Positions 53,269 through 62,305 are shown, counted from the stretch's first letter. The stretch is DNA of 64,000 bases from Nocardia sp. CY41 (GCF_009829325.1 NZ_VUOS01000012.1:62001-126000), one strand, 5' to 3'. Translations and numbers: made by a program. The notes: generated by a model from the sequence alone, not told the origin.

Positions 53269-54614
53269 CCGTCATCGCGGACTGCGCCGTCGCGACCGTG
53301 GACCCGCACGGGACCGAGTACGGCCGCGGCCACGTCGTGGTACGCGGCAACCGGATCGACGCGGTCGGCGCGGGCGATCCGCCGGAAGTGGGCAGTGCGC
53401 GGCGCATCGATGGGCGCGGCTGCCTGCTGACTCCCGGGCTGGTGAACACCCATCAGCATCTCTATCAATGGATCACCCGCGGCCTGGCCACCGACCACAC
53501 GCTGTTCGAGTGGCTCGGAAAGCTCTACCCCCTCTGGGCGGGTATCGACGAGGACGCGGTCCGCGTGGCGGCCACGGGCGCGCTCGCCGCTCTCGCAGCC
53601 TCCGGGTGCACCACCACCACCGATCACCACTACGTGTTCCCCCGCGACGGCGGTGACCCGCTCGCCGCCGAGATCACCGCTGCGGCGCGGGTCGGTCTGC
53701 GGTTCCACCCCTGTCGCGGCTCGATGGACCTGGGGGCGAGTGCGGGCGGGCTGCCGCCCGATCACCTGGTGGAACGCCTGGACGACATCCTCGCCGCGAG
53801 CGCGGAGGCCGTCGCGCGCTGGCACGACCCGTCGTTCGACGCCATGCTCCGGATCGCGCTGGCGCCGTGCTCGCCCTTCTCGGTCACGCCGGATCTGCTG
53901 CGCGAGTCGGCGGCCCTGGCCCGCGCGACCGGGGTGCGGCTGCACACCCACCTCGCCGAGACCGCCGACGAACAGGACTACTGCGCGTCCGCCTTCGGCT
54001 GCACGCCGGCGCAGTACATGCAGCGGCTCGGCTGGTTCGGTCCCGACGTCTGGTACGCGCACGCCGTCCACCTGGACGACGACGCGATCGACGCCATGGC
54101 GGAAACGGGCACCGGCGTGGCGCATTGCCCCACGTCGAACGCGCGGCTCGGCGCCGGCGTCGCCCGCACCGCCGACTTGGTGCGCGCGGGCGTCCCGGTG
54201 GGTCTGGGCGTCGACGGGGCGGCCAGCAACGAGGCCGGTTCGATGATCGAGGAACCGCGCCACGCGCTGCTGTGGGCGCGCAACCGGGGCGGCCCGCACG
54301 CGATGACCGTGCGGACCGCGTTGGAACTGGCGACCATGGGCGGCGCGCGCGTGCTGGGCCGCGCCGCCGAGATCGGTTCGATCGAGGTGGGCAAACTGGC
54401 CGACTTGGCGCTGTGGCGGCTGGACACGGCCGCGCACGCCGGGATCGAGGATCCGGTGACCGCCCTGGTGCTCGGCTCGGCCCCGCCGCTGGCGGCGCTG
54501 CTGGTGAACGGACGCGAGGTGGTGCGCGACGGCGAGGTCCGGACGGTCGACACGGACGTGGTCGCCGCGGAGGTGGCGCGGGCCCAGGCGGCGTTGCTCG
54601 CGAAGGCGGGTTGA
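53265..54614 (+). CDS. Guanine/8-oxoguanine deaminase (amidohydrolase)
   Basis: 449-aa metal-dependent amidohydrolase of the ATZ/TRZ group. Metal site HQHLYQW (about 62), the later HTHLAETADEQDY (about 226-238), the histidine of YAHAVHLDDDAI and VGLGVDGAASNEAGSM with the catalytic aspartate (about 318-333). The TTTTDHHYVFPRDGGDP segment and overall motif spacing fit 8-oxoguanine deaminases; guanine deaminase is the alternative. It would feed xanthine or urate to the neighbouring enzymes. GTG 53265 gives a GTGA overlap; GTG 53256 is possible. Confidence 0.9.
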   Translation: MTVIADCAVATVDPHGTEYGRGHVVVRGNRIDAVGAGDPPEVGSARRIDGRGCLLTPGLVNTHQHLYQWITRGLATDHTLFEWLGKLYPLWAGIDEDAVRVAATGALAALAASGCTTTTDHHYVFPRDGGDPLAAEITAAARVGLRFHPCRGSMDLGASAGGLPPDHLVERLDDILAASAEAVARWHDPSFDAMLRIALAPCSPFSVTPDLLRESAALARATGVRLHTHLAETADEQDYCASAFGCTPAQYMQRLGWFGPDVWYAHAVHLDDDAIDAMAETGTGVAHCPTSNARLGAGVARTADLVRAGVPVGLGVDGAASNEAGSMIEEPRHALLWARNRGGPHAMTVRTALELATMGGARVLGRAAEIGSIEVGKLADLALWRLDTAAHAGIEDPVTALVLGSAPPLAALLVNGREVVRDGEVRTVDTDVVAAEVARAQAALLAKAG

Positions 54615-54902
54615 GCTGGTCGGGTGTCCGGCAGGCGGGCCGGATGTCACCGCGGATCTGGCGAGGTGTCGTGCCTGGTCAAGCGGGACGAGCAATACTG
54701 AAGCAAGGTCGGCTCGGACGCCCGTGCGGGCGGGTGGAGCTGTGGTGTTGTGGACGGTATGCCCGCTCGGCCGGGACGGGTTCCGGCGGCAGGTGGCCGT
54801 CGTGCGGTGCGGTAACCGCGGCGCAATCCGACGCGCGTCGCGCGCAATATGGCGGCAACCGACTGGCTCTACGGTGACGGAGAGGCAGGAACGAGGTGAG
54901 AC

Positions 54903-55745
54903 GTGGACCTGGACACGATCCGCGAGGTGGTGATCGCCCGCGAGCGGGCCGACCTGGCGGCGCTCGGCGCTTCGGCCGCGGTGCTCGCCGGAGGGACCTT
55001 CCTGTTCTCCGAGCCGCAGGATCAGCTGGTGCGGCTGGTGGACATCACCGGCCTGGGGTGGCCTTCGTTCGAGATCCGAGACGATGGGCTGGAGATCGCG
55101 GCGACCTGCACCCTGGCCGAGTTCGCGGGCGCCGCGCCGGGACGCGAGCTGGGGATGTCGGTGCTGCACGATCCGTGGCCGGGGACCGCGCTGTTCGCGC
55201 GGTCGTGCCGGGCGCTGTTGGCTTCGCACAAGATCTGGCGCACCGCCACCGTCGGGGGAAACGTCTGCCTCGCCCTGCCCGCGGGCGCGGTGCTCGGCGC
55301 GCTGGTCGCGCTCGACGGGACGGCGCAGGTATGGGCGGCGGACGGTGTCGATCGGACGATTCCGCTGCGGGAGTTCGTCCTGGCGCCGGGACACACGGTG
55401 CTGCGGCCCGGTGACGTGCTGCGCTCGATTCACTTGCCGCGGTCGAGTCTGCTGGCGCGCACGAGTTTCCGGAAGATCGCGCTCGCTCCGCTGGGCCGGT
55501 CCGGCTCCGTGGTGATGGGACGGCGGGAACGGGACGGCCGCAGCGCGGTCACCATCACGGCCGCCACGACCAGGCCCGTCGTCCTGGACTTCGCCGCGCC
55601 GCCTACCGAGCGCGCGATCAGCGACGCCGTGGACGGCATCGATCCCGCCTTCTGGTTCGACGATCCGCATGGGTCGCCCGAGTGGCGCGAGCACGTCACG
55701 GGGATGCTCGCCCGCGAGGTCGCCGCGGAACTCGAGGAATCCTGA
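54903..55745 (+). CDS. Xanthine dehydrogenase FAD-binding subunit
   Basis: 280-aa CoxM-type flavoprotein subunit. FAD contacts: VLAGGTFLFSEPQDQLVRLVD (about 23-43) and the segment SHKIWRTATVGGNVCLALPAG (about 110-130). The C-terminal CO_deh_flav domain starts near 170. It passes electrons from the iron-sulfur centres to NAD+. A 288-bp gap without a gene separates it from the deaminase gene, probably a promoter. Its stop shares one base with the next start (TGATG). Confidence 0.92.
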   Translation: MDLDTIREVVIARERADLAALGASAAVLAGGTFLFSEPQDQLVRLVDITGLGWPSFEIRDDGLEIAATCTLAEFAGAAPGRELGMSVLHDPWPGTALFARSCRALLASHKIWRTATVGGNVCLALPAGAVLGALVALDGTAQVWAADGVDRTIPLREFVLAPGHTVLRPGDVLRSIHLPRSSLLARTSFRKIALAPLGRSGSVVMGRRERDGRSAVTITAATTRPVVLDFAAPPTERAISDAVDGIDPAFWFDDPHGSPEWREHVTGMLAREVAAELEES

Positions 55746-58651
55746 TGCGGTTCGAGGTGGACGGCAAGACCGTCGACGTCGCGGCGCGGCCGGGCCAATG
55801 CCTGCGGACGGCGCTGCGGGACGGTGGCGCCCTGGCGGTGAAGAAGGGGTGCGACACGGGCGATTGCGGCGCCTGCTCGGTGCTGGTCGACGGAATGACA
55901 GTGCACTCCTGCGTCTTTCCCGCCTATCGCGCCGACGGGCGTTCCGTCACCACCGCCGCCGGGCTCGGGGCGCCCGAGCACCCGCACCCGGTGCAGCGCC
56001 GGTTCGTCGACAACGCCGCCTTCCAGTGCGGTTTCTGCACCGCGGGCATGGTGGTCACGGCCGCGGGGCTGGGGGTTGGTGAGCAGGCCGACGTGCCGAG
56101 CGACGACCTCGCCGAACTGATGAAAGGAAATCTCTGCCGCTGCACGGGCTACCGCGCCATCCGCGCGGCGCTGGGCGAGCCGCTCGATCCGGGCGACCCT
56201 GCGGTGTCGGCTCCCGATCAGGTATCGCTGAACGCTGTGGGTGCGGGATGCGCTGTCGGGGAGTCGGTGGGGCGGCGGGTCGTCTCCGTCGGTGGGTCGC
56301 TCGAGCGGGGCGATTCTGCGGCGTCGGCCCCCGGTCGACCCGCGACGACCACCACAGGTCGGGGCGCCGGTGCCTTGGCCGGGCCGCGCCTCGTGTCCGG
56401 CAGCGAGCCGTTCACGCTGGACCTACCGCAGGTCGGGTCCCGCGCGGAGGATCGGTCGCGAGTCGGCGAGAGCGCGCCGCCGACCGCTCCGCTGCACATC
56501 GCCGTACTGACCAGCCCGCACCCGCACGCGCGCATCCGCTCGATCGCCACCGCCGCCGCCGAGTCGCTGCCGGGCGTGCACGCGGTTTTCACCCATGCCG
56601 ATGCGCCGGGCGTGCCGTTCTCCACGGCGCGGCACGAATCGCGCACCGACGATCCCGATGACACCTACGTGCTCGACCGGACCGTCCGATTCGTGGGGCA
56701 GCGGGTGGCCGCGGTGGTGGCCGACAGCGTCGCGCTCGCCCGCGAGGCATGCCGCTTGCTGGAAGTCGACTACGAGGTGTTGCCCGCCGTCTTCGAGCCG
56801 GAAGACGCGCTACGCGCCGACGCGCCGAAACTGCACGGGGACAAACCGGCCACGGCCCGGATCGTCGATCCCGGCCGCAACCTGGTCGCCGAGCTGCACG
56901 GGGAAGTGGGCGATGTCGCGGCGGGACTGACCGCCGCGGCTCAGGTGGTGCGCGGTGTCTGGCACTCGCCGCGCGGGCAGCACGTGCATCTGGAGACGCA
57001 CGGCGGGGTCGGCTGGCTGGACGACGCGGGACGGCTCGTCATCCGGTGCAGCACGCAGGTGCCGTTCCTGGTCCGTGACGAACTGTGCCGTCTGTTCGGG
57101 CTGGAAGCGGCGCAGGTGCGGGTGTTCGCGGCCCGGGTCGGTGGCGGGTTCGGCGCGAAGCAGGAGATGCTGGCCGAGGACCTGATCGCGCTGGCCGTGC
57201 TGCGGACCGGCCGACCAGTGCAGTACGAGTTCACCCGCTCCGACGAGTTCACCTCCGCCACCTGCCGTCATCCGATGCGGGTCGAGGTGACGGCGGGGGC
57301 CGACGCCCACGGTGTCCTCACCGCCTTGGCCGTCGACGTGCTCGCCGACACCGGCGCCTACGGCAATCACAGCGGCGGGGTGATGTATCACGGCGTCGGC
57401 GAGTCGGTGGAGCTGTACCGCTGCGCCAACAAGCGGGTCGACGCGCGGGCGGTGTACACCAACAACGTTCCTTCCGGCGCGTTCCGCGGCTACGGCCTCG
57501 GGCAGGTGATCTTCGCGGTGGAGTCGGCGCTGGACGAGCTGGCGCACGCGCTCGGCATGGACCCGTTCGAACTGCGCCGCCGCAATGTCGTGGTGCCCGG
57601 CGACCGGTTCGTCGGCGCGGCGGTGAACGAGAGCGACCTCATGTTCGGCAGCTACGGCCTGGACCAGTGCCTCGACCTCGCCGAACGAGCGCTCTTGCGC
57701 GGCAACGACGTGCACGCGCCCGGTCCCGAATGGCGGGTGGGCACCGGCATGGCCGCCGCGATGATCGCGACCGTCCCGCCGCGCGGCCACCGGTCGGCGG
57801 CGACGGCCGCGCTGCTGCCCGACGGTCGCTACGAGATCCGTTGTGGAACAGCGGAGTTCGGCAACGGAACGACGACGGTGCACGCGCAGCTCGCGGCCGC
57901 CGCACTGGACACCGAGGTCGCCCGCATCGTGGTCCGCCACGCCGACACCGACCTGGTTGACCACGACACCGGCGCGTTCGGCTCCACCGGCATCGTGGTC
58001 GCGGGCAAAGCCGTGTACGCGGCGGCGTGCGCGTTGCGCGGGCTCCTGCTGGCCAGAGCGGCCGAACTGGCGGGCCTTCCGGAGCGGGACTGCGTGCTGA
58101 CATCCGGCGGCGTGCACTGCGGTGACCGGCTGCTCCTCGCGGCCGAACTGCTGACCGGCGGCGATCTCGTCGCCCACGCCGAGCACGGGGGCAGCCCACG
58201 GTCGGTGAGTTTCAACGTGCACGCCTTCCGCGTCGCCGTGCATCCGGGCACCGGGGAGGTGCGCATCCTGCAGTCGATCCAGGCCGGCGACGCGGGCACG
58301 GTGCTCAACCCGGTGCAGTGCCGCGGGCAGGTCGAGGGCGGTGCCGCACAGGCCGTCGGCACCACGCTCTACGAGGACATGCGCAGCGCGCACGGCGTGA
58401 TCGGCGCGCGAACCCTGCGGCACTACCACATACCGCAGTTCGCGGATGTGCCGCGCACGGAGGTCTACTTCGCCGAGACGGCCGACGCGCTCGGCCCGTT
58501 GGGCGCCAAGTCGATGAGCGAATCGCCGTACAACCCGGTCGCGCCCGCGCTCGCCAACGCGATCCGCGACGCGGTCGGCGTGCGGCTGTACCGGCTGCCG
58601 ATGACCGCGGACCGGGTCTGGGCCGCACTGCGGGAGAAGGGATCACGATGA
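55745..58651 (+). CDS. Xanthine dehydrogenase, fused 2Fe-2S and molybdopterin subunits
   Basis: 968-aa fusion. Residues 1-140 are the two-cluster ferredoxin subunit: C36, C41, C44 and C56 in KKGCDTGDCGACSV, then QCGFCTAGM (C95, C98) and NLCRCTGYRAI (C131, C133). A Gly/Ala-rich linker of about 100 residues follows. From about 245 on is the molybdopterin subunit: the a/b hammerhead (TSPHPHARIRSI), RVGGGFGAKQEM (about 463), PSGAFRGYGLGQVIF (about 577) and the final AKSMSESPYNPVAPAL with the catalytic glutamate. It hydroxylates hypoxanthine and xanthine. In most bacteria these are separate proteins or arranged with the FAD part between. Confidence 0.93.
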   Translation: MRFEVDGKTVDVAARPGQCLRTALRDGGALAVKKGCDTGDCGACSVLVDGMTVHSCVFPAYRADGRSVTTAAGLGAPEHPHPVQRRFVDNAAFQCGFCTAGMVVTAAGLGVGEQADVPSDDLAELMKGNLCRCTGYRAIRAALGEPLDPGDPAVSAPDQVSLNAVGAGCAVGESVGRRVVSVGGSLERGDSAASAPGRPATTTTGRGAGALAGPRLVSGSEPFTLDLPQVGSRAEDRSRVGESAPPTAPLHIAVLTSPHPHARIRSIATAAAESLPGVHAVFTHADAPGVPFSTARHESRTDDPDDTYVLDRTVRFVGQRVAAVVADSVALAREACRLLEVDYEVLPAVFEPEDALRADAPKLHGDKPATARIVDPGRNLVAELHGEVGDVAAGLTAAAQVVRGVWHSPRGQHVHLETHGGVGWLDDAGRLVIRCSTQVPFLVRDELCRLFGLEAAQVRVFAARVGGGFGAKQEMLAEDLIALAVLRTGRPVQYEFTRSDEFTSATCRHPMRVEVTAGADAHGVLTALAVDVLADTGAYGNHSGGVMYHGVGESVELYRCANKRVDARAVYTNNVPSGAFRGYGLGQVIFAVESALDELAHALGMDPFELRRRNVVVPGDRFVGAAVNESDLMFGSYGLDQCLDLAERALLRGNDVHAPGPEWRVGTGMAAAMIATVPPRGHRSAATAALLPDGRYEIRCGTAEFGNGTTTVHAQLAAAALDTEVARIVVRHADTDLVDHDTGAFGSTGIVVAGKAVYAAACALRGLLLARAAELAGLPERDCVLTSGGVHCGDRLLLAAELLTGGDLVAHAEHGGSPRSVSFNVHAFRVAVHPGTGEVRILQSIQAGDAGTVLNPVQCRGQVEGGAAQAVGTTLYEDMRSAHGVIGARTLRHYHIPQFADVPRTEVYFAETADALGPLGAKSMSESPYNPVAPALANAIRDAVGVRLYRLPMTADRVWAALREKGSR

Positions 58652-59865
58652 CGAAGGTGCCGGAGAACGTCCGCGCGCGCATCGAGGCGCTACTCGACAC
58701 GGTCGACGCCGAGCTGCGCCGCAGATATCCCGGCTCGAACGGCCCCCCGCAACCGATCCACACCGTGTACGTGCCGGCCGACCGGGTCGCCGAGCAGACG
58801 CCGGAGGTCTGGGGCGCGACCGCGGTCGAGTTGCTCGACCGCCACCAGGACTTGCTGGCCACGCTCGACACGACGGGTGCGCTGCCCGACGTGCGTAAGC
58901 GGCTGGAAGCCGCCCCGGTCCAGGACTTGCGCATCGACTTCGAGGACGGTTACGGCCTGCGCGCCGACATCGAGGAGGACCGCGCCGCCACGGCGGCGGG
59001 CACGGTGCTCGCGGGCTGGGCGCGGAGCTCCGGAGGCCCGGCGAACAGCGGCATCCGGATGAAAGGTTTGGGCGGCGGTGAGCGTCGCCGGGCGCTTCGC
59101 ACGCTGGACCTGGTTCTGGAGGGCGCGGGCGGGGTGCCGGCGGGGTTCGTCTTCACCGTCCCCAAGATTCGGGCCGCGCAGCAAGTGACGGCTCTGGTGC
59201 AGTTGTGCGTCGGGGTGGAGCGCGCGTACGGCATCGCAGAGGGCAGCTTGCGTTTCGAATTGCAGATCGAGAGCCCGCAGGCGATCCTGGCCGCGGACGG
59301 CACCTCGCCGGTGGCCACCATGCTCACTCTTTCCGAGGGGCGGTGCAGTGCACTGCATTTCGGCACTTACGACTACACCGCCGCTTGTGGCGTCGCCGCG
59401 CCGGATCAAGCGCTCGACCACCCGGCCGCCGACTACGCCAAAGCGGTGATGCAGGTGGCGGCCGCGCAGACCGGGGTGTGGGTGTGCGACGGGTCCACCC
59501 AGATCGTGCCGGACGGCGATCCCGCGGCCGCGCTGCGCAACCACCACCGGCTGGTCACCCGCGCGTTGCGGCGGGGGTACTACCAAGGCTGGGACATGCA
59601 TCCGGGCCACTTGGTCACCCGCTGGCTGGCCACGTACGACTTCTTCCGCCGGGCGATCGACGTGGCGGTGCCGCGCCTGCTGGACTACCTGGCTCGGCGC
59701 GGCGGCGACGTCGTCGACGAACCCGCCACCGCCGAAGCACTGGCCGCCACCGTGCTGCGCGGCATCGAGTGCGGCGCCCGCCCGGACGCCGGCGCTCCGG
59801 AACTCACCGAGGCGGTCCTGCGCGCCCTGGCGGCCCGGTCGCCGCTGCCTGTGGAGACGCCGTGA
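58648..59865 (+). CDS. HpcH/HpaI aldolase/lyase-like protein (DUF6986 type)
   Basis: 405-aa TIM-barrel protein of the citrate lyase/malate synthase superfamily. DLRIDFEDGYGLRADIEEDR (about 93-112) and FELQIESPQAIL (about 206-217) hold the metal-binding glutamates and aspartates, and LHFGTYDYTAAC is another family motif. It resembles actinobacterial DUF6986 proteins found in allantoin clusters. ATG 58648 overlaps the xanthine dehydrogenase stop (ATGA), and the next gene overlaps its stop. It could act on glyoxylate or ureidoglycolate downstream of allantoicase, possibly replacing a malate synthase; unproven. Confidence 0.8.
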   Translation: MTKVPENVRARIEALLDTVDAELRRRYPGSNGPPQPIHTVYVPADRVAEQTPEVWGATAVELLDRHQDLLATLDTTGALPDVRKRLEAAPVQDLRIDFEDGYGLRADIEEDRAATAAGTVLAGWARSSGGPANSGIRMKGLGGGERRRALRTLDLVLEGAGGVPAGFVFTVPKIRAAQQVTALVQLCVGVERAYGIAEGSLRFELQIESPQAILAADGTSPVATMLTLSEGRCSALHFGTYDYTAACGVAAPDQALDHPAADYAKAVMQVAAAQTGVWVCDGSTQIVPDGDPAAALRNHHRLVTRALRRGYYQGWDMHPGHLVTRWLATYDFFRRAIDVAVPRLLDYLARRGGDVVDEPATAEALAATVLRGIECGARPDAGAPELTEAVLRALAARSPLPVETP

Positions 59866-60878
59866 CCGGCCATCCGAACGGGGCGATCCCAGGAGACAGC
59901 GCAGACGCGGGTTACGAGGACGCGGAGTTCACGCTGCTGCCGGATCTGGCGGTCCGGCCGCTCGGCGGCTCGGTGATCTGGGCGAACGACGAATTCTTCG
60001 CGGAGAAGGAGAACCTGATCAACTCCGGCCCCGCGCAATATCGTCCGTCCACGTTCGGGCACAAAGGGCAGATCTACGACGGCTGGGAGACCCGTAGACA
60101 CCGCGGGCAGCCCGGCGACGACGCCGCGATCGTGCGGCTCGGTGTGCCGGGCGTGATCCGCGGGATCGTCGTGGACACCGCGTGGTTCAAGGGCAACTAC
60201 CCGCCCGCCGTCTCGGTGTCCGCGCTGGAGATCGAGGACTATCCGACCGCGGAAACCATTGCCGCGCGCGATGATTGGGTGATGCTGGTCGATCGCTCCC
60301 CGGTCGCGGGCGACAGCCGGAACCTGTTCCAGGTCGAGAACGAGAAGCGCTGGACCCACGTGAAACTCGAGATGCATCCGGACGGCGGCGTGGCCAGGCT
60401 GCGGGTGCACGGCGAGGGCAGGCCCGATCCGCGCCTGCTCGGGCTGGGCCCGCTGGATCTGGCCGCCTTGGAGAACGGCGCGCTGGTGCTGGACTGCTCC
60501 AATCGCTTCTACAGCTCGCCCAACCAGCTGCTGTATCCCGGCCTGGCCCGGTCCATGGGCGAGGGCTGGGAGACCGCCCGGCGCCGGGACGACGGCAACG
60601 ACTGGGTGCGCATCCGTCTGGCCGGACCCGGACTGATCCGGCTCGCCGAATTGGACACCTCATACTTTCTCGGCAACAGTCCGGGGGCCGCCCGGCTCAC
60701 CGGCCGCACCAACGACGGCACCGAACTGGAACTGTTGCCGCGCACCGCCCTGCTACCCGACACCAGGCACCGGTTCCCGATCGCGCCGATGGCCGCGTCC
60801 GTGGAGGAAGTGCGCCTGGACATCTACCCGGACGGCGGGTTGGCACGGTTGCGACTGTACGGCGAGCTCGGCGGATGA
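59862..60878 (+). CDS. alc: Allantoicase
   Basis: 338-aa enzyme with two similar jelly-roll repeats that hydrolyses allantoate to ureidoglycolate and urea. Repeat 1: GSVIWANDEFFAEKENLI (about 36-53), YDGWETRRHRGQPGDD, VDTAWFKGNYPPAVSV. Repeat 2: ALVLDCSNRFYSSPNQLL, GEGWETARRRDDGNDW and LDTSYFLGNSPGAA. GTG 59862 overlaps the lyase-like gene stop. Followed after 71 bp by two coupled small ORFs and then by allantoinase. The ureidoglycolate lyase expected next is not in the window. Confidence 0.95.
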   Translation: MTGHPNGAIPGDSADAGYEDAEFTLLPDLAVRPLGGSVIWANDEFFAEKENLINSGPAQYRPSTFGHKGQIYDGWETRRHRGQPGDDAAIVRLGVPGVIRGIVVDTAWFKGNYPPAVSVSALEIEDYPTAETIAARDDWVMLVDRSPVAGDSRNLFQVENEKRWTHVKLEMHPDGGVARLRVHGEGRPDPRLLGLGPLDLAALENGALVLDCSNRFYSSPNQLLYPGLARSMGEGWETARRRDDGNDWVRIRLAGPGLIRLAELDTSYFLGNSPGAARLTGRTNDGTELELLPRTALLPDTRHRFPIAPMAASVEEVRLDIYPDGGLARLRLYGELGG

Positions 60879-60935
60879 GCGAGCGGGGTGAGCGGAAGTC
60901 GATACAGCACACCGCATCTGCCGGAGCCGAGTGCC

Positions 60936-61364
60936 GGGGAGGTGCCGTCGTGAGCAGTCCAGACCTGGGGCCGGGCGGGTGTCGATCGGACCGCAGTCGT
61001 GGGGCAGGCGAGTGTGGGGGAGTCGCAGTGGTGAGGGGCGCAGATCTGGTGGTGGCGGCCGAGCGTCGATCGGGGGCAGTCGTGGGGCAGGCGAGTGTGG
61101 GGGAGGTGCCGTCGTGAGCAGTCCAGACCTGGGGCCGGGCGGATGTCGATCGGGCCGCAGTCGTGAGGTAAGTGACTGTGGGAGAGTCGCAGTGGTGAGG
61201 GGCGCAGATCTGGTGGTGGCGGCCGAGTGCCGATCGGGGGCAGGCGAGTATGGGGGAGGCGCAGTGGTGAGGGGCGCAGATCTGGTGGTGGCGGCCGAGT
61301 GTCCATCGGGCGCAGTCGGGGGGCAGGCGCGGAGGCGGCAGGCAAGTGTGGGGGAGGTGCAATC
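60936..61364 (+). repeat. Tandem module array upstream of puuE
   Basis: Modules of about 81 bp, each with a G-rich ribosome-site-like block, a GTG and a short coding-like body, repeat with GTGs at 60950, 61031, 61114, 61195 and 61267, before the puuE start at 61365 (intervals 81, 83, 81, 72 and 98). Two module types alternate: one beginning GTGAGCAGTCCAGACCTGGG (60950, 61114), the other GTGAGGGGCGCAGATCTGGT (61031, 61195, 61267). Long exact matches show recent duplication. The puuE start itself (GTGAGCAGCGCGGACTCGGG) resembles the first type. Confidence 0.85.
60950..61117 (+). CDS. Coupled small ORF 1 before puuE
   Basis: 55-codon ORF, GTG 60950 behind a GGGGAGG box. It encodes VSSPDLGPGGCRS at the start, VVRGADLVVAAE in the middle and GQASVGEVPS at the end. 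Its TGA overlaps the GTG of small ORF 2 (GTGA at 61114-61117). The frame is open across the repeat modules. Whether it makes a stable peptide is unknown; no family is recognised. Confidence 0.4.
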   Translation: MSSPDLGPGGCRSDRSRGAGECGGVAVVRGADLVVAAERRSGAVVGQASVGEVPS

Positions 61365-61368
61365 GTGA
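61114..61368 (+). CDS. Coupled small ORF 2 before puuE
   Basis: 84-codon paralogue of small ORF 1, with the same first ten residues, two copies of VVRGADLVVAAEC and the same end (QASVGEVQS). GTG 61114 has a GGGGGAGG box. Its TGA overlaps the puuE GTG (GTGA at 61365-61368). The arrangement couples translation from ORF 1 to ORF 2 to puuE. Function unknown. Confidence 0.4.
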   Translation: MSSPDLGPGGCRSGRSREVSDCGRVAVVRGADLVVAAECRSGAGEYGGGAVVRGADLVVAAECPSGAVGGQARRRQASVGEVQS

Positions 61369-62300
61369 GCAGCGCGGACTCGGGGCGAGCAGCCGAGGGT
61401 GCACGGGATTTCGTCGGGTACGGCCCCAACCCGCCGGACCCGCGGTGGCCGGGTGAGGCGCGGATCGCGGTGCAATTCGTGCTCAACTACGAAGAGGGCG
61501 GTGAGAACAACGTGCTCGACGGCGACGACTTCTCCGAGACCTTCCTCTCGGAGATGACGCCCGCCGAAGCGTTCCCGAACCGTCATATGAGCATGGAGTC
61601 GCTTTACGAGTACGGCTCCCGCGCCGGGCTGTGGCGAGTGCTGCGCGTCTTCGAGCGTCGCGGTCTGCCGCTGACGGTCTTCGCGGTCGCCCGCGCTCTG
61701 CAACGCAACCCGGAGGCGGTGGCCGCTTTCCGGGAACTGGACCACGAGATCGCCTGCCATGGCCTGCGGTGGAAGTCCTACCAGCTGACCGACCGCGACA
61801 CCGAACGCGCGCACATGGCCGAGGCGGTGCGCATCCTCACCGAGCTGACCGGCGCGCCGCCGCTGGGCTGGTACACCGGCCGCGACTCACCGAACACCAG
61901 AGAACTGGTGGTCGAGCACGGCGGCTTCGCCTACGACGCGGATTCCTACGCCGACGACCTGCCCTATTGGGTGCGCGTACACGACCGCGACCACCTGGTG
62001 GTGCCCTACACCCTGGACACCAACGACATGCGCTTCGCCTCACCCGCCGGTTTCCCCACCGGCGAACAGTTCTTCGCCCACGTCCGCGACGCCTTCGACG
62101 TCCTCTATCGCGAAGGCGCGGAGGGCAGTCCGAAGATGCTCTCGATCGGCCTGCACTGCCGCCTCATCGGCCGCCCCGCCCGCACCGCCGCCCTGGAACG
62201 CCTACTCGACCACATCCAGTCCAACGACCAGGTCTGGATCACCCGCCGCATCGACATAGCCCACCACTGGCACTCGGCCCACCCCCCGCCCGCTCGATAG
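61365..62300 (+). CDS. puuE: Allantoinase, PuuE (polysaccharide deacetylase) type
   Basis: 311-aa metal-independent allantoinase that opens the allantoin ring to allantoate. It shows RIAVQFVLNYEEGGENNVLDGD (about 33-54), FPNRHMSMESLYEYGSRAGLW (about 69-89) and EIACHGLRWKSYQ (about 126-138), the family's NodB-like core, and GWYTGRDSPNTRELV. GTG 61365 has a GGGGAGG box and overlaps small ORF 2; the open frame to 61227 upstream is part of the repeat array. Length equals that of known PuuE proteins. Last gene of the purine cluster. Confidence 0.93.
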   Translation: MSSADSGRAAEGARDFVGYGPNPPDPRWPGEARIAVQFVLNYEEGGENNVLDGDDFSETFLSEMTPAEAFPNRHMSMESLYEYGSRAGLWRVLRVFERRGLPLTVFAVARALQRNPEAVAAFRELDHEIACHGLRWKSYQLTDRDTERAHMAEAVRILTELTGAPPLGWYTGRDSPNTRELVVEHGGFAYDADSYADDLPYWVRVHDRDHLVVPYTLDTNDMRFASPAGFPTGEQFFAHVRDAFDVLYREGAEGSPKMLSIGLHCRLIGRPARTAALERLLDHIQSNDQVWITRRIDIAHHWHSAHPPPAR

Positions 62301-62305
62301 CCGAC

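Noticed and set aside
61227..61364. N-terminal extension of puuE
   Set aside because: PuuE family length and the GGGGAGG box both support GTG 61365.
60936..61364. CRISPR array
   Set aside because: The repeats are about 81 bp, nearly contiguous and coding-like, without constant short repeats and unique spacers.
60753..61814. Minus-strand Pro/Arg-rich ORFs through the puuE array
   Set aside because: They are the complement of the repeat modules and lack ribosome sites; the plus strand has coupled ORFs.
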